Below, one piece after another: positions 46,201 through 57,600 of a stretch of 64,000 bases of DNA (within the stretch, counting starts at the first letter, position 1; each line of letters opens with the position of its first letter). A program made the translations under genes and the position numbers. Under the pieces are notes generated by a model. That model did not search any database and was not told the DNA's origin. It saw only the letters and a program-made list of their open reading frames with translations. Location: NCBI GenBank assembly GCA_019279435.1, contig JAAALK010000287.1, positions 17,236,162 through 17,300,161 of the forward strand, in the 5' to 3' direction. The DNA is from Zizania palustris (lineage: Eukaryota; Streptophyta; Magnoliopsida; Poales; Poaceae).

Positions 46201-48023
46201 ATCTTCCGGATCCCTTGTCGAACAGGCCGGGCCTTCGGGTTTACAAGCAAACTATGTTCAATAATATCCCGATCGACTCCGGTGATATCTTCGTCAGACC
46301 AAGCGAAGACATCCAAATTTTCTTCTACGACCTTTTCCAAGGAAGTTGCAACTTCGGGAGGTAAATCTTTACCAAATTGAAAAGTGTATTCTTTACCATC
46401 TTTGACAATGACCTTCGTTGCAATCTCTCCTTCGGGACTTGGTCTTGGAAATGACTTCTTCGAAGCTTCGGAGGAGGCTGAAAAAATTTCTCCATTATCT
46501 TGGACACTGTTTACTTGCCTCGGATCAAGAGGAGGACCATGACCATATTCTGCCCTCCGAGCTATGGCTTGATCTCCGAAGATTGTCAGAACTCCTGATT
46601 GTGTGGGCATCTTCATGCACAAGTAGTTGTGATGCGCCACAGCTCCGAACTGATTCAACATGCCTCGCCCAAAGATGACATTATAAGCATACGGGGCGTC
46701 CACCACATCAAAGATAACTTCTTCAGTTCGGGCTAGTAAACCTTCTCCGAAGGTTACTTCCAGGCCTATTTGGCCAAGTGCATCTAGCGGAGGTCCTGCA
46801 AAGCCTTGCAGAGGACGAGCCGCTGGGAGGAGATGCTTCCGGGAAATGCATAACTGATCGAAGGCTTGTACAAATATAATATCTGCCGAGCTACCTCCGT
46901 CAATTAGCACCCTTCGAACTTCTGTTCCTGCAATATCAGCAGTAATAACCAATGGATCTGCATGCGGGAACTTGATACCAGCTGCATCCTCCGCAGAGAA
47001 AGATATTGGAACATGAGACCACTCCGGCATTGCAGCTGCAGATGACGAAGTCCCAATGTGGCCTACTTCTCGAACGTACTCTCTTCGCTGTCTCTTGGAC
47101 ATGCTTCCGAGGGTACCTCCTCCGGAGATAGGGAGAACTACTCTCTTCCCTCTATCTTGCCCTTCTTCTTGCTTCGGAGGTGGCATAACATTGGCCACCG
47201 GAGGATGCCTTGCAGCATCAAGATTTTCTATCCGCGCCACAGCCTGGACCGGCTCCGAGCGCACTGCTGCTGCCGGACTTCGGTCGGTACTACCTCGACC
47301 CGAAGTTCTCTCCAAGTATTCTCCCCGAAGGGTAAGAATAGCCTTGCAGGTGTCGGTTGCATGGCTTCGATTCTCTCCGTGAATACAGCAAAAAAGGGTC
47401 TGGCCCTTGCCAACCGTTTTCCCTGGCGGCCTCCAGCCGCTGGACTTGTTCCCCGCAGATTGTGGAGCTCTTGGCGCAAACTTCTGCGGGGGTGCAATGT
47501 TTAAGACTTCAGAGCGAGGGTGCTTTTGCCCTCTTCTTCTATCATGTTGCACTTCGGGGACTGGTTCTTGCGGCTGAGCCGAAGTCTTCACCTCTGCTTT
47601 AACTTCTGTCAACACTGTCGAAGTAGCAGTAGTCCTTCGAAGCCAACCTTCTTCTGACTTCGAGTACTCCTCGAAGTACGACATCAGCTGTGATACCGTA
47701 GTGATGCTCTTTCGATGCAATTTATCCAGAAGGCCTTTATGACTGACGCCTTCCCGAGCCGCATCAACCACTGAAGATGTAGACAGCCCCCGGATTTGCG
47801 ACTTCGTGTGAGCGAAGCGCTTGAAGTACTGTCTCAATGTTTCTCCGGGGAGCTGCTTCACTTGGAAAAGGCTCCCTGTCGACATGGGGGGCACGAAGGT
47901 GCCCTGAAAGTTACTTATGAACTTCTTCTTCAACTGTGACCATGAAGCGATTGATCCTGGTTTTAAAGACCAGAACCATCTCAACGCCACTCCTTGAAGG
48001 GCTAACGGGAAGCACTTCGCCAT
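43227..48023 (-). CDS. gag-pol polyprotein of element C (1,598 codons from the first Met; lacks the frameshifted Gag N-terminus)
   Basis: Domains by residue: Gag core (ALRWFWSL, FKRFAHTKSQIRGLS) 1-130; zinc-knuckle-like CCIHGENRSHATDTC at about 210; protease with LIDGGSSADI at about 372; RT about 620-800, with RMCIDFTSLNKACPRD and the catalytic YMDD at about 755; first RNase H about 860-960; a second RNase H (IIYSDGAFQASGAG at about 1040, TDSQIV, NVQADILAKAA) of the archaeal-like type added in Tat elements; integrase zinc finger (about 1260-1297) and catalytic core with MDLIGPFP (about 1330), TVDNGTQF (about 1388) and NGAVERAN (about 1425). The frame is open throughout and catalytic residues are kept. 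True translation should begin at 48622, but the frame changes by one base near 48058. Confidence 0.93.
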   Translation of the reverse strand: MAKCFPLALQGVALRWFWSLKPGSIASWSQLKKKFISNFQGTFVPPMSTGSLFQVKQLPGETLRQYFKRFAHTKSQIRGLSTSSVVDAAREGVSHKGLLDKLHRKSITTVSQLMSYFEEYSKSEEGWLRRTTATSTVLTEVKAEVKTSAQPQEPVPEVQHDRRRGQKHPRSEVLNIAPPQKFAPRAPQSAGNKSSGWRPPGKTVGKGQTLFCCIHGENRSHATDTCKAILTLRGEYLERTSGRGSTDRSPAAAVRSEPVQAVARIENLDAARHPPVANVMPPPKQEEGQDRGKRVVLPISGGGTLGSMSKRQRREYVREVGHIGTSSSAAAMPEWSHVPISFSAEDAAGIKFPHADPLVITADIAGTEVRRVLIDGGSSADIIFVQAFDQLCISRKHLLPAARPLQGFAGPPLDALGQIGLEVTFGEGLLARTEEVIFDVVDAPYAYNVIFGRGMLNQFGAVAHHNYLCMKMPTQSGVLTIFGDQAIARRAEYGHGPPLDPRQVNSVQDNGEIFSASSEASKKSFPRPSPEGEIATKVIVKDGKEYTFQFGKDLPPEVATSLEKVVEENLDVFAWSDEDITGVDRDIIEHSLLVNPKARPVRQGIRKMSAERAALAKDEVEKLLKAGIIREVAHTEWLANPVFVRKKSSGKWRMCIDFTSLNKACPRDPYPMPRIDQLVDSTAGSELLSFLDAYSGYHQIWLKREDEIKTSFVTPSGVFCYVRMPFGLRNAGATFSRLVAKALGHQLGRNVEAYMDDIVIKSALKHQHSLDLAETFNSLRACGIRLNPEKCIFGAKAGKLLGYLVSSRGIEASPTQITALQKMAPPENLKQVQKLTGRLAALSRFLSRSAERSLPIFKALKGSEDFAWTPECQRSFEDIKNYLSNLATLTVPIADETLLLYLAATGSAVSAVLVREADINGKLVQNPVYFVSEALSGAKTRYSELEKFVYALIMASRKLRHYFLAHNVIVPTSYPLGDMLRSKDSTGRIGKWAVELAPFGISFLARTAIKSQVLADFVAEWTPPAKLTPEKSDDGVWIIYSDGAFQASGAGIGAVLISPSGQRAMYSARLNFKSTNNIAEYEGILLGLRKARALGATRIIIKTDSQIVAGHVDKSFQVRHPQLAKYLEEIRKIEAHFKGISIRSIPRAENVQADILAKAAAGAVDVPDEAFYEELNIPSVPQVASAEILCIPSADWKDSIIELLQGGTNLPEEPQLSRLKLRARNYQLINGILYKAGVCSPLLRCISQAEGQEILREIHEGLCGSHLAPRALAGKTLRQGLYWPTITADAESLVRTCQGCQWMGRRSHRPPTALQVIAPVWPMARWGMDLIGPFPLAKGNLKFAVVAIEYFSKWVEAEPLTAITSNNVQKFFWKNIICRFGVPRYLTVDNGTQFDAEPFRKFCEDLGIQLCFAAVRHPQSNGAVERANGNILSGLNRRIVGLSKGLWTEELPKILWSIRTTQTRSTGFTPFRLLFGDEAMTPTELKGGSLRSTEPDIEEERQASLDLSEETRLRAVANLSKYHQQTKTWYDPKVKLSKLRPGHLVLRSIIAPGKLGNKWEGPYLIVRSGRPGSFKLANLEGEELAHTWHAEHLKRYFA

Positions 48024-48055
48024 AGTTTCTCTGTCTCCGCCACTAGCCTCGATTG

Positions 48056-48622
48056 CTAGGCATAAGAACGCGCAAACTCACTAGGATCTTCGTCTCCGGC
48101 ATACTTGCAAAGCTTTGAAGCTTTGAACCTCGGATCGAAGCGAACCTTCTGAAGCTCGGGATGCAACGGAGATTCATTGTCGTAAGAGGCGTTCTCCGGG
48201 GCTTCGGGATAATCAAGATCGTCGTCTTCGTGCACTTCGGGGATAGCTGGGGTGGCTTGAGGACGAAGCCTGTTCGCAGCCTCTTGCCGCCACCTCGCTA
48301 CCTCAGCTTGAAGATTGGCCATTTGAGTGGCCATGTCTCCAAGGCTATCTTCATCTCCTCCGGAAGGACCTTCTGGGTCTTGAGAGCTGGTATGATCAGT
48401 TTGAATCGGAATGGAGGGTGGCAGAGTGGCTCCGGGTGGTCGAAGTGTGGAAGGGGTTGGTGGAGAGGCTTCGTATCCTCGAGGGATAAAAGCCCCTTGC
48501 GGAGTTAGAGGTGGAGGGATAGTCGAAGACCCTCCGACTTCGACTGTGTCGAAGGGTATCTCTCCGGAGATTCGAGAGGACCTCCGAGTGGGATTGCGAG
48601 GTGCGCTCCGCTTAGGAGGCAT
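48056..48622 (-). pseudogene. N-terminal Gag of element C, cut off by a one-base frameshift
   Basis: Starts MPPKRSAPRNPTRRSSR, the first ATG after the leader, and continues through a Pro/Ser-rich and acidic linker to DPSEFARSYA and a TAG at 48056. The polyprotein frame picks up immediately (LAIEASGGDRE) if one base is added at GCCTAG. No canonical slippery heptamer precedes the stop, so a recent single-base deletion (or a sequencing error) is more likely than programmed frameshifting. Gag would form the particle that packages the element RNA. Confidence 0.75.
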
Positions 48623-48665
48623 GATGCAAAAGGTTGGTAGAGAACGAAGTTTTTTGGACTAGGTT

Positions 48666-48682
48666 CCCCACGGACGGCGCCA
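48666..48682 (-). other. primer binding site of element C
   Basis: The minus strand reads TGGCGCCGTCCGTGGGG two bases inside the 5' LTR end. TGGCGCC-type sites are usual in Tat elements. I do not assign the tRNA. Confidence 0.7.
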
Positions 48683-48684
48683 AC

Positions 48685-49179
48685 TGTTGGCGTAAAAGAT
48701 TACGCTAACAGGTTTCTGTAGAAAAGAAACTAACAAACGAAGTGTTTGCGAAGCAAACTGTTCTAAGCCTCCGAAAGGATAATAACTTAGAATAGTTCGA
48801 AAGTGTGTATTGATTTACTTGTAATCGGTCCTCATTACAGGGTAAAATGGGGGGTATTTATAGGCCTAAACATTAAGGAAAAGACCTATTTACCCCTCTA
48901 TTACAACCGACATTAAGGAAACTATTCGGTTTCCTTAGTAGGGCTAAAATGGTAAAAGACTAATCTAATAGGATAGAAGATAAGTCTTCCATCTTAGCTG
49001 GCAGGAAAGATCTTGAAGGACTTTGGTTCGAAGACATACTTCGAACCAATGCCTGCCTTCGGGCTTCGAACCAGGTTCCATGCACCTTCGAAGATGATCT
49101 TCGGACAATCTTCGAACTGGTTGGCTGTCTTCATACTGCTTTGGCAATAACCCTGAAGATGAGATATTTTCCCCCAACA
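48685..49179 (-). repeat. 5' LTR of element C (495 bp)
   Basis: It carries the intact minus-strand TATAAATA promoter box at 48855-48862, which drives the gag-pol transcript. It is identical to the left LTR except at 48862. Confidence 0.95.
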
Positions 49180-49184
49180 ATAAC

Positions 49185-51147
49185 GTCTTAGGGTTAAAAA
49201 GATATGCAAGTTTTAAATACTAAGTGTACCGTACCCAATGGTAGAGGTCCCAACATCCACCTTAACCAAAGTGATAAAAATTTTATATTCAAAAACTTGG
49301 GGCGAACCCCTGATTCAAACTCTCCACAACCAATCTTCAAGATTCCTCAATTTCTAAACATACTCATCACAAGATTGCTTTGCAATAAATAGCCAATGGA
49401 ACCATTAAAATCACCACGCCACCATTTTAAATTAATCTTGCTTTACCTCGGTACTAGCCTACCCCTCTGTTAGGTAGATTTTTCCCATTTACCAAAACAT
49501 ATTTCATCTCTCATCCTAGGGTTAAACCTCACCATTTCTCTATGAAGCCATATGACTTCCTGAGCTACACAAGCTCGTTCCCAACCAAAGTCAAAGACTA
49601 CACATTGGCAACTATCATGGCACTTGCCCATGACCGTGGCCACGACAGTTCAAACAGTTTATACTTCAGCTGAAGGTGTACACTTTATCCTTACGATACG
49701 AGCTTACTCCTATTACACTGATAGTAGAGGAGGTTTGTGACAAGGCCATTCCAAAGCCGATCTAGGATAACCTATTACCACATAGATGACCCCTTATCGA
49801 CCAAGCATCAAGCAGTATCTACTCCTTCTCCCCTAAAATCCCACGGGTGCTCAGACTCCTTACTCCTTCTCTCTTTCTCCTTCATCTCCAATAATTCATC
49901 GCAAGCCAAAAATCACGTCTGAGTAGGACTTCAAAAACCATGAGACATCCCAGTGATTTTACATCCATCAGTAATCAAGCAATCCTAAACTCACTTAGTA
50001 CTTAACCAGAGACACCCCATAATGCCCGTAAGGTTGCACTTTTGTGTGTATGACGTTTTTCCCAAGAAATTGGTCCTTATGCACCACTTGAAGTCATGCC
50101 CTGAAAGGCGACGACCACTTATGATAATTTTTACCCAAAACACTCTTTATTCATTTGCTTTTAACACAACCGATACTTGGTATCATTTTCAAAACATTCA
50201 TTTGAAACCCATTTTATCCCACATAATTCATTCAGTTCAATGATTGCATTTGATATAAAATATAAGATAAAAAGAATTGATTTAGTATAACCCACATCAC
50301 AATACTAGGAAGGAGTTATACTAATCTTTGTGCTTACAATGGTTTACAAGGTAATCAACATTCAAAGTAGGCTAGTGTGATAAGTTTAGGTTTTAGTTGA
50401 CGTAACCACGCCTGGCAATCGTCGATAATGTGAGTGTATGTGTGTGTGTCCTAAACATACATTTTTAAGTAAGTTAGCAATAATAGGAGCAAGCATGATC
50501 AAAGGAAGACTTGCCTTGCTCAAGAAGATAATCTGGGTCTTCTGGGTCAAAGCCTTGCTGGTCCTCGGTATCGAAAACTATGTAACAATTAACAATACAT
50601 AAATAAAAGCATAAAAAATTTTTACTAAAATATCTTTATTTTGTACTAACTTGAAGTTTACAATTTTAGAAACTTATAGAAACTTGAACGGAACTAATCG
50701 CAATTAAAATAAATTTTCTAATGTTATCTAAATACTATTTGATTTTTAATATATAAAAATTACGTCTTACTTCCTAAGCGGTTATAATAAAAATAATATT
50801 TTTATTTTATTTTATTATTTATTTATTTATTCCAAAAAATATATATATATAAAATAAAATGCATTGTGCCAATTGGACCGGCCGAGCGGGCCCAAAATGG
50901 TCGAGCGTCTAAGGCACCATGTGTGCAGCAGCATGGTCATGCGCACTTGCGCAAGAGGCATAGCCGACTACTAGCGTGCGACCCAGTGGCAAACGGCAGA
51001 TAGACAATAGCTGGTGGGTCTGCGGCCAACGGTAGGCGCACACGAGGTGCATAGCCCGCAAAAATCCACGTGGTGATGGCCAGACAAGCGCACAACAATA
51101 GAACAGTAAAACGGCCCACCGGTCACATGCATAGAACAGAGGAAAGG
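49185..51147 (-). repeat. element D: old gypsy LTR, right part, plus unresolved sequence
   Basis: It continues the sequence interrupted by element C. A segment at 50500-50600 (GACTTGCCTTGCTCA..., then GTCTTCTGGG) parallels 7255-7330 in the LTR of element A, and AT-rich sequence follows as in that LTR. Coding signal is absent. The end is set by the start of element B at 51148; the remainder of D may lie beyond the window. Confidence 0.45.
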
Positions 51148-54100
51148 TGTAGCGCCCCGATTTAACATAATCGAGACATTATTGAATTTCATAAGAAAAA
51201 CAATAATACAAGAGGTTCATCATGCGACAACGTACATACGGCAATATTCATGGTACGCAGACCATATTTATTACATCAAAGTTTTGATAAAAACAGTAAT
51301 AAAGATAATTAAAATTCTGCATGACGAACATCTTCTTCAGGATCTTTCTTCTCGACTGGGTCGCTACTCCAGACCGTCTTCAAAGTAAGCATCCTCTGTG
51401 GGGTCCAACGGGTATGAGTACAAAAAGTACTCAACAAGCCACCGCAAATGCAAGTAATAATGCAGGATAATAAACAAGGAAGGATAATGGCTAACATTGC
51501 GGAAAAGTACAGCTTCAGTTATTGCATTTAGTGTAGTCACATTTTAATCATGCGGAAAAGTAAACATGAACATCAACAACATCAACTAACTCGAGGAGTA
51601 CGTTTTACCTCCTCGCACAACAGTCCTTACATGTCAATCCATCATGCACATACATATTCAAAGTAATCTAACTGGGGGATGTCACGCAACCCGCCCTTGA
51701 CCGTGGGCTCGGCTTTTCGAAAAGATTTAAGACTCTGATCAGAGATGTACTACTGTACCCACAAGGCACGCACTCATCCCAAACGAGATGACCCATACCA
51801 CGGGAACTCGTGCCAAAACCTCGACATGAAATGTTCCAAGCGATAACCACCCGCTCTAGGTTTCGCCGGCGCGCCGGGCCGCATCCCGGCTAACGTCGCA
51901 CCCCCTTTTGCGCCACATTGGTACAAGTCACCTGCAGGTGCAACTTGACCCATCTCCAAATGGTGGCCTCGGTTTGGAACAACCCATACCTTAGTTAGGA
52001 CTTACCCACTAGACTTGTGGTTAGTACGTAAGTGTATTGCAATGGATCCCTCAGACCGGTCCTTATAGTGCCCCGGGTGCTACCGACCAATGCCCTAGCT
52101 TGCACCCGGAACCCACCATGCATTCACTCACAACCACAACTCCAACACCGACAGAATTCCATAGATAAGAAACAATGGGGATCATATAGTAGAACCATGT
52201 ACTACGACTCATTTTTATCCTATAGTGATCGTGTCGATACATTGGACACTAGCTAATAACATTTATCATACGGTGACAAGGAGTTTAGGCTAGAGAGCAT
52301 GGCTTGGGTTGCACATCAAGGTCGGGGGATCCTAAATAAATATATTGTAAGGGTTCAATTTACTAATGCATATATAACCTATGTGTTTTAGCGATAGTTT
52401 AATCAAACTTGGGTTCAATATGCTCAAAAGATTGGTTTGGTGACTTGCCTTGTTCAGCAAAGGGCGAGGGAGGGACTTCCGGAAAGTATTCCGGCTCCTC
52501 GGCGACGTCGTAGTCTTTTTGATATAGTAAAGTAAAATAAAATGAATACAACATTCAACCAAACAATATAACATCACATAATAATCACATAGGTTTAAGT
52601 TGGTTTGAATAAATAAAAATAAATAAATCAAGTTGTTAGGGTTCTGAAATTCAGTTTATAAATTTTTAAAAGAAATTAAAATAAAGTGTTGTCCTTTGAA
52701 AGAGGGTTTTAAAAGGGGTTATTCTCATTTTTAAGTTCTCTAATAAATTTAAAATGAAAGTTTCATAGAAAACTTAGTGATTTGTCCATATCAACAGGAA
52801 ATAAATAAATACAAACTTTACTGGAATTTAAATAATTTAAATTTACATTTTTAACCTAGGGGTATTTGAATGTCCATTTAAATAAACATGAAATGTCCAA
52901 AGTAAACCTACTGTTTTTATTGCATAAACATGTAGAGAATAATATTATGAATTTTCTGAAATTGGAATGGCAATTTTTAGAGTTCAAATGCGCCAGATAT
53001 GAATTTTACAAGTTTAAAAGTATTTCTGAAATTCATTTTCAATTTTTAAATCCCTCGGGTCCACGGTGAGCCAGGCCCACGGTGAACCCGCGCACTGTGC
53101 GCGTGCACCGGGTCGATCTGGACCGTTGGATCCAGATCCAACGTGCGAGGGCGAGGCGGGGGTGTTAAAGTGACGTGGATGGCCAGGATTAAAACGTTTG
53201 AACCGATATGCGATGGACGCTCCAGATTAAATGCGGGTTTTAAATACCAACGAACGCACGAGATCGCACCGTACCGCTTCACTCAAATCCAACGACCCAG
53301 ATTAAACCGAATAGATGATTTAATCTCTAGCGTTGGATCTGGATCGCACGGCCAGGATTGAATCCGGCACGGCGCGTGTCGGGGGGGGGGGGGCAAAGTA
53401 CCCTTCTTCCCCGACTCCGGCGACGCGACGGTGAGCGATTCCGGTGACGGCAAGGGCTATCTAGCCTAGCTAGGACTAAAAACGTAAAGAGGGTACCGAG
53501 GGGAACAAGAGGGTACCCTTGCGGTGGTCCGGGGTCGACGGGGTGAGGCCGGCGATGAGCGGAGGCGGCGAAGGCTCTCGGTTCCTCGGCGGCGATGGCG
53601 ATCCGGTGGGCTTCGTCGACGATGGAGCGATGGCCGGGGTCGGTGAGGTCCTAGCGGTCACGGCGGTGCGGTCGGCGTGGACGGAGGGGGACTCCGGCGA
53701 CGGCGAGCGACGGCTGGAGTGAGGGCAACGGTGGTGCGCTAAAATGCGGAGTGCAATGGCCCTGTCGGTTCTCGTAGCGTGTGAGCGTGGGGGTGAAATG
53801 CGGGTGGCCAGGGGGTTTAAATAGGACCATCGGCGGGGGCAGAGAGGGCGTAGTCTGCGGTGGCCGGGAATAAAACGCGTTTAAGCGCCGGCGAGCTCGG
53901 GTTGAGCTCGATTCACCGAACCTGGACGCGAATCGGTCGGGTTTAATGGGGGGAAACGGTCAGTGCGACGCGGGGGTTTGATTGCCGGGCATAATTCGAG
54001 GGGAGGGGGTCGGGGGAAAGGGATCCGAGGCGAGTAATGGCGTCGGCCGGCGAGAGGGGGGGATTTGGGGGCGGATCTCGCGGGGACGACGAATCCGACA

Positions 54101-54609
54101 GGTGGGGACCACTGGCCAGCGAGTGCGAGCGAGCGGGGTGGCGACTGACGGGTGGGGCCGGGCTCGAGCGCGAGGGGGAAACGGTTGGCGCTGACAGGTG
54201 GGGTCGGGGTGTCGGGTGCGCGCGAGAGAGGAGAGGGGGTCACTGATGGGTGGGCTCCACTGGTCAGAAGGCGCGCGCGGGTGGGAGTGGGCTGGGCCGG
54301 CAGGGAGAGAGGGAAAGGAGGGAGGGGAGCCCATTACTGTTCTAAAGCATTTCCGAATAAAATAATTCCAGAAAATAGATTAAAATCTTAGGGCTACTTC
54401 CAAGGTTGGTAAAAATTTATAAAAATTCTCAGAAATATATTTTGGTCTTAGGATCATATACAAAAAGTTTCACCTCCTAGTTTGGCCATCTACTCTATGT
54501 TGTAGTTCAATTTGGTATAAAAGGGTATTTAAAGTATTTTCAGAAATATATATTCCAGGAAATTGAATTTAATAATATTTTTATTGTATTGAAAATTTGG
54601 GGTGTTACA
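51148..54609 (-). repeat. 3' LTR of element B (3.46 kb)
   Basis: It ends (in plus coordinates) TGTAGCGCCCC and GGGGTGTTACA, so the LTR has extended inverted termini TGTARCRCCCC. It is full length compared with 5952-9379. It has a G13 run (53381-53393) that A lacks. GC-rich from about 53050 to 54330. Confidence 0.9.
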
Positions 54610-54626
54610 AACCTATCCCCCTTACA
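54610..54626 (-). other. polypurine tract of element B
   Basis: AAGGGGGATAGGTT on the minus strand beside the LTR, identical to that of element A. Confidence 0.8.
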
Positions 54627-54653
54627 AAGAATCTCGTCCTCGAGATTGGAACG

Positions 54654-57600
54654 CTACTCGAATAACTCGGGATATTGGGCTTTCAGTTCGTCTTCCTTTT
54701 CCCAAGTGGCTTCTTCGGCGGGGTGGTTGTCCCACTGAACCTTGCAGAAGCGAACAACGCGACTTCTGGTTACTCTCTCCTTGGTTTCCAAGATCTTGAT
54801 GGGTTTCTCTATGTAGGTCAAGTCTTCTTGGACATTGAGCTGCTGGAGGTCGGCTTGCTCGGTGGGTACACGGAGGCACTTCTTCAGCTGAGAGACATGG
54901 AACACATCATGAACTCCTGCCAAGGATGGAGGCAGTTCGAGTTGGTATGCCACTTCTCCTTGTCGTCGGAGGATCTAGAAAGGTCCGACGTAGCGGGGTG
55001 CTAGCTTGCCTTTCATGTTGAACCTTTGAGTGCCACGGAGGGGAGTGACTCGGAGATAGACATAATCGCCCTCCTCAAAGGCTAGGTCTCTTCGACGGTT
55101 GTCGGCATAGCTCTTCTGATGGGATTGGGCTGCCTTCAATCGTTCTCTTATGATCTTAACCTTCTCTTCAGCTTCTCTTAATAAATCAGTCCCAAATAGT
55201 TGCGACTCTCCGGTTTGATCCCAGAGCAACGGCGTTCTGCACTTACGTCCATAGAGTGCTTCAAACGGGGACAATTGCAGGCTGGCTTGATAGCTGTTGT
55301 TGTAGGTGAACTCTGCATATGGTAAGTTCTTGTCCCACATTCCGCCAAAGTCTAGAGCACAAGCTCTAAGCATATCCTCCAATATCTAGTTGACCCTTTC
55401 GGTTTGACCGTCGGTCTGTGGATGATAGGCGGTGCTAAAGTTCAGCCGGGTGCCGAGTTCCTCTTGAAGGTTCTTCCAAAACTTGGAGGTAAACTGACTC
55501 CCACGGTCAGATACGATCTTTTTAGGAATTCCGTGAAGGCACACGATCCGGGTCATATACAATTCAGCCAACTTGGCGACGGTGTAAGTTGTCTTGACCG
55601 GAACGAAGTGAGCTACCTTGGTGAGTTGGTCGACGATCACCCAGATAGAATCGTGACCAGCTTGGGTCCTAGGCAGTCCCGTGATGAAGTCCATTCCTAT
55701 CTCTTCCCACTTCCATTCAGGGACCTGGAGAGGTTGAAGAAGTCCGGCGGGCCTCTGATGCTCTGCCTTGACTCGTCGGCATGTGTCGCACTTGGCCACA
55801 TACTCAGCTATTTCCCTCTTCATGCTGACCCACCAATATTTTTCCTTCAGGTCTTGATACATCTTTGTACTCCCGGGATGGATGGAGTATAAAGTATTGT
55901 GGGCTTCTTGAAGGATGAGGGTCTTCAACTCAGGTTTGTTGGGTACGCAGATCCGGTTTCCGAACCAGATGGTACCATGCTCGTCCTCGGAAAATCCGGG
56001 GGCTTTACCCTTCCTCATGTTCTGCTGGATCTCCAGGATGTCCGGGTCTTCCTTCTGCTTTTCTCAGATCTGGTCTATTAAGACTGGCCGAGATTCCAAG
56101 GCAGCGAGGTACGCTCGAGTGGTGATCCCTAGATTTAGCCTTTCCATCTCCTTGTAAAGTAAAGGAGCTTGGTCCTGAATCATGATGGCATTGCAGTACC
56201 CTTTTCGACTATGGGCGTCTGCCACCACATTGGCCTTGCCTGGATGATAATGGATGCCCAAGTCATAATCCTTGATCAGTTCCAACCATCTCCTTTGCCT
56301 GAGGTTCAGATCTGGTTGGGTGAATATGTACTTGAGGCTCTTGTGGTCGGTGAAGACCTCACACCGATTCCCCACAAGGTAATGGATCCATATCTTCAAG
56401 GCATGAACCACGACTGCTAGTTCCAGGTCGTGGGTCGGGTAGTTCAGCTCATGCGGCCTTAGCTGTCGGGAGGCGTAGGATATCACTTTCCCTTCTTGTA
56501 TTAAGACGCATCCCAACCCTTGACGAGAGGCATCACAGTAGACGTGAAAGTCTTTTCGGATGTCTGGCAGAGTCAGAATAGGGGCTGACACTAGCTTCTT
56601 CTTGAGGGTCTGGAAGCTTTCTTCGCAGTCGGGGGTCCATTCAAACTTCACTTCCTTCTGCAAAAGTCTGGTCATGGGCTTGGCGATCTTGGAAAAATTC
56701 TCGATGAACCGGCGGTAGTATCCGGCCAATCTGAGAAAACTCCGGATCTCGGTCACGGTCGTGGGCTGCAGCCAGTTGGTTACCGTTTCAACGGTGGTTG
56801 GGTCCACTGCTATTCCTCCGGCAGATATAACATGGCCGAGGAACTTCACCTCAGACGACCAAAACTCGCATTTGCTGTATTTGGCGTACAGTTGCTGCTC
56901 CCTTAGCTTTCCGAGGGTCAGACGGAGGTGAGTCTCGTGTTCTTCCTTGGTCTTGGAGTAAACGAGGATATCGTCGATGAATACCACGATGAACTTGTCC
57001 AAGAACTCCATGAATACATTGTTCATCATGTTCATGAAAAAGGTCGGGGCATTCGTGAGTCCGAACGACATCACGGTGTACTCGTAGAGTCCATAGCGGG
57101 AGGTGAAGGCAGTCTTGGGTATGTCTTCTTCCCTAATCCTCAATTGGTGATAACCTGACCTGAGGTCAATCTTGGAAAACACCGAGGATCCTTTCAGCTG
57201 ATCGAACAGATCGTCGATCCGAGGCAGTGGATACTTGTTCTTGATGGTTACGTCGTTCAAGGCTCTATAGTCCACGCACAACCTCTTGGTCTTGTCCTTC
57301 TTCATGGCAAATATGACCGGTGCACCCCAGGGTGAGGTACTCGGTCGAATATACCCTTTTTGCTCTAGGTCTTCGATGTTGCTCTTGACTTCAGCTAGTT
57401 CATTTGCGGCCATCCGGTATGGGCGCTTGGAGATTGGAGTGGTCCCGGGGACAAGTTCGATTCTGAATTCGATGTCCCGCTTGGGAGGCATTCCGGGTAG
57501 GTCTTCAGGGAAGACGTCCGCAAACTCCTTGACTATGGGTACCTCTTCAAGAGCTATCGAGCGAAGGGATGCTCTGAGTGGTTTGCGACTGGTCATTCGA

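Larger units (their letters stand above)
37758..49179 (-). mobile_element. Element C: young Tat/Retand-type Ty3/Gypsy retrotransposon (11.4 kb) with a convergent gene
   Basis: The LTRs are 37758-38252 and 48685-49179 (495 bp each, one mismatch), with target duplication ATAAC on both sides (37753-37757 and 49180-49184). A primer binding site beside the right LTR and a purine tract beside the left LTR set the orientation as minus. Gag-pol (minus) has two RNase H domains, a hallmark of the Tat group. A six-exon gene on the plus strand sits between pol and the 3' LTR, also as in Retand. Near-identity of the LTRs means a recent insertion. A one-base frameshift in gag and another in the plus-strand gene are the visible defects. 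Confidence 0.92.

Noticed and set aside
48050..48065. Programmed -1 frameshift between Gag and Pol in element C
   Set aside because: No slippery heptamer, and the break falls inside the Gag core, not at a Gag-Pol boundary. A deletion or sequence error is simpler.
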